Assembly: GCF_000204055.1 (NCBI RefSeq)
Contig: NW_006768766.1
Coordinates: 1,653,481 to 1,717,480, forward strand
Direction: 5' to 3'
DNA length: 64,000 nucleotides
Source: Melampsora larici-populina 98AG31
Taxonomy: Eukaryota > Basidiomycota > Pucciniomycetes > Pucciniales > Melampsoraceae
Position 1 is the stretch's first letter. The number at the start of each line of letters is the position of its first letter. A program made the position numbers and the translations under genes. This document shows, one piece after another, positions 46,625 to 57,300 of this stretch. The notes beneath the pieces were generated by a model that was given only the letters and a program-made list of their open reading frames with translations, had not been told where the DNA came from and did no database searches.

Positions 46625-47016
46625 ATATAATTGCTTTCGAGTGACTTTCCTTTGGCTGAAAATCAAGGAATGAGATACATTCTCCAGGATCTTCCACTGT
46701 GAGAGTCAAAGTGGGGAAGCCATTTCTGTAGGTTGTCTGCCGTGACATAGGGTGCCCACCATCCATGCCGTAGAACGCAGAATCGCAGTCTGAAATATAA
46801 CTCACGTGAATTGAAAAAGTGCTGGGAAATGATTAGCTTGAAGCTGATGTCTGCTGCTGGCCCTCATTGTGAGGACGAACAAAACTTTCAAAGGCTGCGA
46901 GCCCGATCCGATAATCCGAGCAATCCGCCCGGCTGTCGAGTATGAGTTGTACCATGAATGTGACCTTGAACCCTGATTTCGATCCCAGGCCATCTCTCCT
47001 AAATTTTGATACGAGA
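46625..47016. promoter_or_regulatory. Short upstream region of the PITH gene next to the transposon
   Basis: Only about 390 bp separate the right end of the Harbinger element from the PITH start codon. Open frames on the minus strand (46389-46805 and 46833-47093) run across this stretch, but neither carries a recognisable motif. Confidence 0.4.
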
Positions 47017-47932
47017 ATGGCTCCCAACACCTGCGTGAGTTCAGAGTCAGAAAACTTCTGCTTACGCTTCATGTTAACCGTCTTGCGCTTCATTTGTAGG
47101 AAACAGACCTCACAGGCGCAGATTTCGACGGACTTGACCCTTCAACTTCAGATCATCTTTTGGCACGGGCAGCGGGTACTTCGAGTAGCGTGTCATTATA
47201 CCCATACATCGATCTACAACGTTCTTATGCACTAAATACTCAACAACCTCCACTCGGTCTCCCACTTATCGTTCGACCTCATGATACTCGTAATACGATT
47301 TCCACCGACGAATCCCTTTATTCATTGGATGACTCTGAACCAGAGTTACTCATCCATCTTGTCTTCAGTGAATTGGTTCGCATCCGTACCCTTTTGGTTG
47401 GAATTGGACGTGGAGAAGAGGCTCCTAGACTTTGTCGTGTCTGGGCTAATGTGAATGGTATCGGATTTGAAGATGTAGATGATCGTAAACCTGATCAGGA
47501 ATGGGAGCTGTGTGAGGCGGATGGAGCGGTGGAATATTCTACACGAGTTTCTAGATTTCAATCAGTGTCAACTCTCACCTTTCTTTTTGTGAGTAAATTT
47601 CTCCATTTCTATCTATGATTATCGAACTGAAAATTATGAATGAATCCCAATTTTGGATTTTCTTTATTCAGCGGCAGCCATCTGGTGGGGACTGTTCACG
47701 ACTCTTTTTTCTAGGCGCTTTGGGTGAAGTAAAACACTTGAAAAAAGATCCCACCTCGCAATTAAGTGTTGGGGCTGAAAAGTCAGTCATCTGTCTCACG
47801 TACCAGATAAGTTAAATAACTGACAATCTCATCCTTTCCAATCTTTGTTCATTCTTCGTGATCAGCGCTGCCGATGCGATGATTGATAGAATACGAGAAC
47901 AGATGGGTGGCTCACAGACTACTATTCGCTAA
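47017..47932 (+). CDS. PITH-domain protein (PITHD1/TXNL1 C-terminal type)
   Basis: Four exons (47017-47034, 47100-47588, 47672-47781, 47866-47932) close to 227 residues, close to the usual length of stand-alone PITH proteins. The PITH domain binds the 26S proteasome in thioredoxin-like TXNL1. Seen: SLYPYIDLQRSYALN, a Pro/His loop, LIHLVFSELVRIRTLLVGIG, EEAPRLCRVWANVNGIGFED, PDQEWELCEADG, VEYSTRVSRFQSVSTLTFLF, then LFFLGALGEVKHLKKDPT. No thioredoxin domain precedes it. The first exon is 18 nt (MAPNTC). The gene starts 390 bp from a transposon end, so its promoter may have been changed. Confidence 0.9.
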
Positions 47933-48442
47933 TTTTATCTCTTCTCCATCTTTGCTGTTGTGATTTTTTATTTTGTTTCTTTCATTAGCTCTTGCAAGAT
48001 GTCCATGTATCTCATGCTCATACCGTCAGCTCTCGAGAACTTTAGGGTTGAGCTTGTAATTTTAGTATCCCACTCAAATTCCAATCACTTGTCCTTGTAA
48101 ATGTCTTGCCGGGAATTCACCATTTTGGCAAGACTTTCCCTGCTGAGCGCTTCTCTAGGGGTGACTTAGTTAAGTTGAGAACCCCTAAATACAGGTTTCG
48201 AGATGAGCAGATGACCGTTGAGAGTGCGAGAAACAGTCAACAGGATGTTTGCAGATTCAACATTCCTTCTCATCGACCTACTTCATTCATTTCTTCCTTC
48301 AAACTGTGGTCCGAATTCCCATTGGAAGGTCAATCGGCGTCAAACTCGTCAAACATACATCAGGTGACCAGGTCCCTCTCAAGTGTCGACCCAAACAATC
48401 AACATATCCCTACTTTGAATCTCTTTAATCCGGCTCAGGAAC
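47933..48442. other. Spacer upstream of the secreted phosphoesterase
   Basis: 3' flank of the PITH gene and promoter of the next gene. The 118-codon frame at 48106-48462 overlaps the signal-peptide exon in another frame and has no ATG at its head; not a gene. Confidence 0.4.
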
Positions 48443-51232
48443 ATGATAAAGCGATTTCTTGATACATGCGAGATTTTGGTTTGGCTGTTCGCTTTGACAC
48501 ATGCATGCGGGGATCATGTCAAGCGTCATCAGCCATCAGCATCCGATCCGACGGGACGTCCATATCGAGAGCTTCAATGGGGTGACCTCAACATCATTCA
48601 CACAACGGACACTCATGTAAGACTTGCATTGTGATCTTTACAAAGTAGGAGTCGGTCTCAGGTTTAGTTCACGATAACTGACTTCATTCTGCACCGGATG
48701 GTTCAATATTTTTGTTCAGGGTTGGCTCATGGTTAGCAATACCATCAATTTATCACTCGCCCTCATATTCAATCGCTCAAGATGTTTCTTCGGGGTTTCG
48801 TAGGGACATCTCCATTCACAAGAACCTGAACCAAACTATAGTGGAGATTTTGTGAGATCAATGTCATTGGAGAATATGGCAGAGCTCAAAATATTGATAC
48901 TGGACATCCATTACATAGGGCGATTTTCAATCATTTGTGTACCGAATGAAGGAGAAGGCGGCAGAAAAGGGAGTCGACCTGTTGGTTATCGATACAGTGT
49001 GTAGCCCTGAACTTTGCAGTGTCCATTTAGGAAAAATTGACATCCAGCTCACCAATTCTCGAATCTGCAGGGTGATCTTCATGATGGAAACGGATTGAGT
49101 GATGCGGAGCCATTGGTACATATTGGTACCCCTCGAGGTTCTACTTCCAACAAATACTTTGCTCGTGTACCTTACGACATCTTGACTATCGGTGAGTAGT
49201 GGAGACAGTTTGAAAATTCCAAACAAGCCTTCTCAAAATCCAACTGACTTGATTTTCAATAGGAAATCATGAATTGTACGACCTTCCGATTGCTCAAGAC
49301 ATGCATGATAATTTTGCTCCTGTGTGAGTTTCGGAAACCTCAATCAAACTACATAAGCTCTAGCATCATCACTATATCTAGTTCAATGAAAACTAAGTTT
49401 GGTCCTCGCATCTAGATGGAATGGTTCCTATCTCACCTCCAATGTCAACATCACTACCTCAGGTACATCTGTCCCCATTGGATCCCGGTATCGTAAATTC
49501 AAGACAACTCAAGGCAGGACTGTGACTGCATTTGGTATTACTTTTCATTTCACTGCCAATGCCAATGGCACCGTGGTTCAGCCACCTACTGAGGTGATCC
49601 TTTTCATTGGATATTTTAAAATCATACGAGGAAGACTTATATCTATATTCCCCTCTAGTTAGTGAAAGAGGCGTGGTTCCTTGAGGCTATACGCGAAAGA
49701 CCTGATGTGTTCATTCTTACTGGTCATATGGTACATTTTGAACTTCTGCTTCCCTCAAATCAAATATCCCCTCTGAATTGTAATTTCTGCATTGTAATTG
49801 TTTTTCGGTAGGGTGCGGCAGATGACGATTGGAAGGTGGTACTCGAGGTGATCCGAAAATTACATCCCAAAGTCCCGATTATGATTCTAGGTGGACATGT
49901 AAGCATCTTTCTCCCAATAGAGGAACATCTCTGATTTAACTTTGTATGTCACAATAGTACCATATTCGTGACTGTCGACAACTTGATAGTCATTCTATGT
50001 CTATTTCAAGTGGAAGATATATGGAGACCATCGGATGGATGAGTAAGCTTGAGTGGTCTGATCTATCATTTCAAATGTGACTTATACATGGTTTTAGGTG
50101 TTCAGGGTTTAAATCGAACCGGGGATGTGAGCTTTTCAAGACGCTACCTCGATCAGAATAGAGTGACCTATGCCTTCCATGCTGGGTCGGGCTTCGACAC
50201 CGAGGCTGGGATCAACACCACTCATGCCATCAGTGAAACGGCTAATAAGTTTAACATCACCTACAAATTTGGCACAGCTCCTCAGTAAGCTTGACCAGTT
50301 AGTGTATATGTTCGTGATACTTTTCAAGATTGCTGACCACTGAGATGTGCAGGTCTTACTTTAACTATCGAGTCCCCATCACTGCCAATAACTCGATGAC
50401 TTACCTGCTCACAGGACCTGAAGGAGTACTCCGATCTGTGGTTCGAAGTCTCGAACGGCCTCATCCTCCTCTGATTGCACTCAACTCTGGATCGATACGT
50501 TTTGATATTTTCAAGGGAGATTTTACGGTCAATGATGAGCTCATCACTATGCCGTTCAAGAATGCATTTGTTTATGCACCCAACGTACCTCGGGATGTTG
50601 CAGCTCAATTCATTGATGCCTTGAATACTGGTCAGTCTTGGATTTCCTGTTGAAGCTGAAGAGCTCATCTGAAATTTACTGTACGACATGACTCTTACAG
50701 GTGGGATTGGAAGCACTCGGCGTCGTCGAAGTCTTATGGCACCAGATGAAAATGATAGAAATCAAGACTATCATACAGGTCAGAATGTCGAAGAGATATA
50801 CATGTCATATCTACGAAATCAACCTAGCGCTCAAACTTACTTTGGTCCGATCATAAGGAAGAATGCGCGTAGCAGTGTTACACCTGAATCATATGGCTAT
50901 GTAACAAAAGATTCCTGTCCTGGAGTGGGTGATGATACTCCACATATTCCTTTACCGGTCTATGATCCACCTGAATACGTTGGAACACCTCTTCCACCTG
51001 ACGCAGAAGAAGTAGATGTTGTATTTTATGAGTTCGTCATTCTCTATAAACTTCTTGCACCTTGCATACTAATCTTGATCTCCTATGTCACAGTTTTATT
51101 TCTTCATTTGCATTAAAGGCTTTGAATAAAGTGCAATCGACCAAGACCTACACCAAAGCGGATCTGCTACCTTATGTAGATATCTTGGGAAACCAGATGT
51201 TTGGACTATATGCTCAACAGAAATGGAATTAG
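48443..51232 (+). CDS. Secreted calcineurin-like phosphoesterase/5'-nucleotidase family (YHR202W-like)
   Basis: About 12 exons code a protein with a signal peptide ([20 protein letters not shown]) and a two-domain 5'-nucleotidase layout. All metal-binding blocks of the metallophosphoesterase fold are visible: [47 protein letters not shown], and MILGGHYHIRDC. The C-terminal domain has [12 protein letters not shown], similar to the substrate-binding part of 5'-nucleotidases. The exon after DTH is only 12 nt (48721-48732, residues GWLM). The last exon (from 51098) ends [18 protein letters not shown]. Yeast YHR202W is a vacuolar or secreted member of unknown substrate. The neighbour SurE gene is convergent at 600 bp. 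Likely outside or vacuolar; nucleotide substrate is inference. Confidence 0.9.
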
Positions 51233-51834
51233 TGACATTACCCATTCGACTTGACTTGAATATCATTGGAACATTTTTTGCTTTCTTTGAGTTTTGCTTT
51301 CTTTTTTGTTGTGTTTTTGTTGTTTTATGTCCTTTGCAAAACCTCGATTCTCATGTACAATAGGAAGTCATTAGAATCCCTCTATCTTTCGGTTAGGCAT
51401 CTTATTTGTGTAATTGAAAGGTTGTATTTGATCACAGGTTGTCTGTGGAGCTGTGGGTGATGTGTGGTAACCCACTGACCATTGTCCCATCAGCCTCAGT
51501 CTCTCTTGTCAATGTCGACTCTACTCATTTTGGATTTTGCTGCAATGGCATTTGTGTTTTAAACACAAAACGCAGCTCGCAATGTCAGTGTCACTGAGTA
51601 GATTTAAGACTTATGAATGAATGACAAAGTATTTTTCACACGCACATGAGACTACAAGTCTTCTTTTGACTAACAAGAGAATCAAGCATCTCAATAAATA
51701 TATATAAAGAACCATGAAATGAAGGACTGAGGGTTAGAAGTGGATACAAGTCAAGTAGTAATGACAGACTAAGGTTAGATGTGAATACAAGTCGACGAGA
51801 GTAGGTCAGGAGGAGAGTCATCAAAAAGTTAAGA
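51233..51834. other. Convergent 3' spacer between two phosphohydrolase genes
   Basis: AT-rich, with T-rich runs at 51270-51330. No gene or motif seen. Confidence 0.4.
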
Positions 51835-52933
51835 TCAAGGACAAGTCAACAAGTCACCCAAGAGGTTAACTACCATATCTTGTTCCTTTTCATTTGCTCT
51901 AGCATCATCTTTTGCAAGTCTTACAGTAACACTAGCCCAACAACCTTCATCACGATCCATAATTTCATGTTCACTTGGAAGAACTGAAGTACCACATCTT
52001 TCAATATCTTGATGATTCTTCCAAAATTTTAAATTACTATGACCATATTGTGAAGTTAAAACAAATTTATAATCTTCTGGTTTTTGACAATTTTCTTTGG
52101 GACCTGCTTTTTGAATATTGACGTTGAGAAGAAAATCAGGTGGTAGATACGGCGATTTCTTATCACCTAATGTTAAAGCGTCAACTAATCGAACCACAAC
52201 TTTTGCGTATATGAAACTTGGATCTGAAGGTACGAGTTCATTGTATCCATGTCGGTTTTTATCACCATAAACGGATATGGCGATGGCCGGTATACCCTGA
52301 GGCTGTGCTGCGGAATATCTCGCGGCATTGAAAGTTCCTGATCAGCAATCAAAAGGAAACAAGATTGAGTTAGTGTTGTGCTTCAATAATGATGACCCAC
52401 TCGCCGTTTCATCATAAGTTCTGATCAAGTGATATAATCAGAAAAGTTAGAAAAGTCAGAAAAAGGAGCAGAACCTGAGAACATCGCCTGAGGTCCGATG
52501 TTGGCACCAACATTAGGACCTGAAAGAACTAGGTCAGGTTGCCTCCAAAATAAGTTTGGATAAGTGAAAATNNNNNNNNNNNNNNNNNNNNNNNNNNNNN
52601 NNNNNNNNNNNNNNNNNNNNNNNNNNNNNNNNNNNNNNNNNNNNNNNNNNNNNNNNNNNNNNNNNNNNNNNCGCTTCAGCGGTCCTTATCTCAAGGCAAT
52701 GTTCAGTTCTAAGACGAGCACCAATATCTGAGTGCAAGTCACTGATGTTGAAAACCGCCAAAATTGGTGAGGCGAAAATGTTTGAACGTTTGCTTACAGC
52801 CATCATCATTTCCAAGGAGCAAGTTAAGACTCTTCCTAGGGAGTGCGACGGGAGGTATTTCGATGTTGGTATTGTTTGGGAGATTAGCGGCGACAGTGCC
52901 CAATGCCACAAAGAAGAGAACAGAGTGCATCAT
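51835..52933 (-). CDS. SurE-family secreted phosphatase/nucleotidase, interrupted by assembly gap
   Basis: Exons 52933-52798, 52727-52475 (with the gap inside) and 52337-51835. SurE enzymes remove phosphate from nucleoside monophosphates with a divalent metal; fungal secreted members act as acid phosphatases. Seen: signal peptide (MMHSVLFFVALGTVAANLP), strand plus metal motif LNLLLGNDDG, helix ARLRTEHCLEIRTAEA, then after the gap PDLVLSGPNVGANIG (metal/phosphate loop) and GTFNAARYSAAQPQGIPAIA. The residue after NDDG is Tyr by this splicing, where Trp is common. About 60-75 residues of the family, including the NQSG-type loop, should lie in the 100-N gap, so the true missing DNA is probably longer than 100 bases. 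The second half is in frame (504 nt with the split codon). Confidence 0.88.
52572..52671. other. Assembly gap of 100 N
   Basis: Exactly 100 unknown bases, the usual placeholder for a gap of unknown size. It lies in exon 2 of the SurE gene. Confidence 1.
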
Positions 52934-54327
52934 TCTGGAAACGCAAGTGTTGAAGTGAGATAGAGAGTGTCTGAAGCTAATGTTTCAAAAAGATTAGCTG
53001 GTTGTTTATTTACAGTGTGCAAACCACAAAATAATTTGGGAAAGTGACTGCAAAGGGGAACAGCGGGTATTGGTGGGAAACCGACTTATGTACGTGTCAT
53101 CTCTAACAAGTAGGCACTGCAGACATTACCACTGATGTTCCGAAGGCAATTGAATTTGGTACGTGTTCGCGTGATCGGTGTCGGCGCACGCCGACTTGAA
53201 ACATCAAAGTCATAAAGGGATGTCTCAAGGACCCAGCAGGGTCGGAAGATTTTCGGGGGGCCCTACCTATGTATATCATCATCTCATCAACTCGTCGAGA
53301 TTTGTCTGGCTTCATGCATGAAATTGAAGTCGTTGTATACTCTATAACAAGGTATTCAGACTTGAAACTGGTTTCAGCTCCGTGAATCTCTTCTGAAAGA
53401 AAGTTATGTTGATTTCACATTCCGCACTGATAACAGACCCACATCGTCTCATAACTTTGATAAGGCGTACTTGCCTCAGTCATTGTATGGTTTATGTAGT
53501 TCAGTTTACAGTGATCTTTTAGTTTTTTTGCTCATGACCTGAGATAGACAAGAGCAGACCAGGTGGAGCAGACCACGAGGAGACAGCAGATGGCAGTCTG
53601 AATCTGTCACGCAAGGTCTGTTCGCACCGGTCAGAGGATGTGATCATGAAGAAATCCATGCGTATTAGACTTGTCATATAAAGTATGGTATTTATGTATA
53701 CTTATGGCGTGCCAAATATGTAAGACCTGAGGTGATGCACTGCAGGTTTTCAGCACCTTCCTTTAAGAAGCATATGAGGCTATCTGTAGATTGCACGAGT
53801 TGGATCACATCATCCATCTTTACCCATAGAACGAGGAAATTGAAATAATGAGGTCGCTTTAGGTAACTTGGTGCTGCGACAATGAGTTATGTGGACTCGG
53901 TGAGTTCAGGGGATTCTGACTGAGCATCTGTGATTGTTGACTCGGAGTTGTACATGCAGGAGGAGAGGATCACTTACATTCTTGATACTCATCCAAGTTT
54001 TGTTTGGCATGATCTTTGACTAGTCCCAGTCAATCAAGTACAGCAAGTCTTGCTCGGATGTAAGGGAAGTGTGAGATCAAAATGGCTTAATGGAAAGAGT
54101 CTATCATCAATCATATCTACACGTTTACCATTTCGAATTAAGAAGCGTCATGTTCTCTATTATCATATGCAAGTATGACATCAACTCATGACTAGTGACA
54201 CAGTTTACCAACATTATTCCCATACCCTCTATGTAAAAATTGATACAGTAAAACAAGAGATAGAGCTGGAGACAATTAAAACAACATAAACCCCATTATC
54301 GCTCTCGAAGCCTTCACAGACATCATC
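52934..54327. other. Spacer between SurE and SNT2 genes
   Basis: Upstream of the minus-strand SurE gene and downstream of the minus-strand SNT2 gene. A 70-codon frame at 53103-53315 shows no motif. I see no gene. Confidence 0.4.
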
Positions 54328-57300
54328 CTAAGAAAAATGAACAGCATTATGGAGATGGGGAGGATTGAGTTCAATGTTCTTATGCGAAGAGGCAGGGCTC
54401 ACACTTGTCCCTGTACGGGCACTGGTGCTGCTACCGGTGCTTTTAGTAGTGGTATGGGCAGCAGCAGCGGCTGCAAAAGCGTCAAAGGAAGGGGGGTTCA
54501 AAAGTGGGGCTGATGCCCGCATGGAAGGGACAGGAGTCAGATTGAATGCAAGATGAGGTAAGGTCGAAGGAGTCGAATGTTGATAGGATATAGGGCCATG
54601 TGGTGTCGGTGATACTCCCCTAGGATTCATCACCGAAGACTGTGATGTGGTCGGTATGAACATGGGCGGTGGTGTCGGTAGAGGTGCAAGATGATGGAGA
54701 CGTGGAAGTGAAGGAAGGAAGGAATCGAGTTGATTGATAGACGGCAGCCGCGTAACCTGTGGCTTCAAGGACGCTGAAGAGGAGGAAGAAGCTGAAGACA
54801 TTGGCCGAGGCGGATGGGACATAAATGCAGGTGGATTCGATGTGGGCACAAAGGGGAATGTTGATGACGAGATTGGGACGGCTTTGTGACGCGGAGGTTC
54901 CGGTTCTGTGATCGGCGACTTTGACGGGGCCGGAGGGGAAGCAGCTGGCTTGATAGTGAGTCTCAATTTGTTGACGGGCTTTGGCATAGCTGAAGTCGCG
55001 GGAGCCGTCGTTGGAACGCTCGCATAGTCATGGACTGTTTTTTGAATTGCTAAATGGAAGAGAGATGAATGGTCAACTAAACTGACACAGTTCGCCGAAC
55101 AAAAGACGCACACGCACATGTCATCTGAGAGGTTCGCGAATCAGCACGATATGCTGGAGCGTTCAGGATTGTGAGATCACGCTGCGAGGGGCCCTTCGAG
55201 CTGGAAGCATGTGGCAACTCCGTCGAAGTCTTGACTGGCCTACTTGATCCTCGCTGACGATTGACATGATCTTTTAGTCTCAAAGGTTCATCAGATGGAT
55301 CTACGGGCATCACTACATGATTGTGAGATCGCGATGCTGGACGAGGTGCTGAGACGGGCTGCGTCGCTTCGATAACATTCACTGGACCACTCTTGATGTC
55401 AAGGTCACACGGGGTACCGGCAATAGGATTGACATGATTGATGTTTTCCTGCATATCTGTATCATCATCGTCGTCATCATCATGATCCTTGTTCTCCCCT
55501 AGCTCATTTTCGCACTCTTGGTCGGGCTCAATGGATGTGTGCCCAGTCCGGGATGGGCCCCTGACCCTCACTTTGGTCTTCGATTTTGCTCGACTTCTTG
55601 CTCGAGGTTTCGCACGTATCCTCACTCGTGGGGTAGATTCTGGAGCAGCATTTTCACTTGGTTTGCGTTGTCGAGGTGGAGCGGCCGGAGTGGGCTCAAT
55701 CACTGTGGCAGATGCCGGGGCCGACTTCTGGAGCACGCCCAATGCAGCGACCATGTACTCGTCCTCCAAATCTAGCCCCTTGCCCAAAGGTTCCGCGATC
55801 ACTTTGGGCAAAAGTACGCTTGTTAATACCGCGTCCAGTCGTCGAGCTTTGCGCAATGTTCCGCAACTTGGAGCTTGGGCAGTTGTCTTGAATTTACCAG
55901 CGTATACCTGTAGTGCAGTCTGGGTCGAAGATGAATACTGAGCTGCTGGTCACCTCTGGTATGGAGAACATAAGTTAAGATACATACAAGATTTGTAATT
56001 TCATCTCGATCGCCAAGCGCGTAAGTGGGTTTTTCATGTCCGGGAGAATGAGCTGAACACCAGATTTTGGGCTCTAGGCATCCTAAATAACTCGCAAACG
56101 CAGAGCTCAGATGAATGTGTCTCTGTTTGAGTGAAACCTCGCTCTAACTTACCCTCTTCATCTTTGAACCTGATAAAGTCGAGTTCCCTGTTCCGTTTCC
56201 GCTTTGGAGGTTGCATCTCAAACCGAAGTTTATATCCTGCAGCCCAAGCACAACTGACGTGTACTTGTTTGGTGCATCCATCACACTTGACACATGCTCC
56301 AATATTATGCTTTCGGCAAATTTCGCAATCCTGAGGCAATAAATTTAGATTAACAAAAGCAACATGCATCGGGGAGTATTGAGCTTACTCTGGTACGTTT
56401 ACTGGAAGGTATCGATGCGAAGCCTTCCACCTTTTCATACGTAGACGGCTCACTGAACACGAGCTCTTGATGCCATATGGCGCATAGCAGATGGACGAAC
56501 CTGCCAAACAGATATCTGATGAGCTACTAGAAACCTTGTAAAAGTGTATTAAGACAGAAACGGCATACGAGTTGTATTCAGTGAGCTTCCAAACGTCCAA
56601 AGCTGACAATGGGTCGTCCTGCGAGATCAGCGGCTGGTGACCAATACATAAGCTGCAGCTTGGAATCTGTTTTTGCGAAATGTTGGGGTACGGTTTTAGC
56701 CTTGTCAAGGGTATGCTGGCTGAAAAACGCGCCTGGAGTTACCTTTGGTAATGTTTTCGAGCCCGCCGTCTTGCACAACAAACACAGCCACTGGGACATG
56801 TCCGTGTCGTTTTCCAGCCCTCCGCATTCTGGATGAGTAACAAGTGAGGATCAGATTTCTCTTTTGGGAAAAGTAAGAAAAAATGGCTCACCTCGGTGGC
56901 ATGTAAGAGTGCAGCTCTGGCAGTGCGCCAATTGGGCAGTTGGTTCCGCTTTCTGGCACAAAACACATCTGAGAAATGGCGCATAGAGAGCTAATTAGCA
57001 ATTTGTGTTCGGCGTCTTTACATACCCGAAATTGCTCACGCTTTTGTGGCAACACGAAGACAGACGGGGGGCGGTGAAGGCAATACATGTGAATGCGGTG
57101 GTGATGAAGGTGAAGTCATCGGTACCGAATGGACGGGACTCGTCTCCCCGGTGGCACTCTTGGCAATGGGGGGCTTGGACTGCTAGAGGTTTTGAAAAAT
57201 GATAGTATAAGCAAGAGGCGAGCTTTGGATTGGATCGAAGGGAAGATACATCTTACTTTGTTGGAAACTTTAGCCCTTCGGTCTCTTGCTATTAATGTTT

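Noticed and set aside
46833..47093. Minus-strand frame opposite the PITH gene start
   Set aside because: Overlaps the well-supported PITH exons and has no motif; it may be a chance frame.
48106..48462. 118-codon frame overlapping the phosphoesterase start
   Set aside because: No ATG at its head and overlaps the signal-peptide exon in a different frame.
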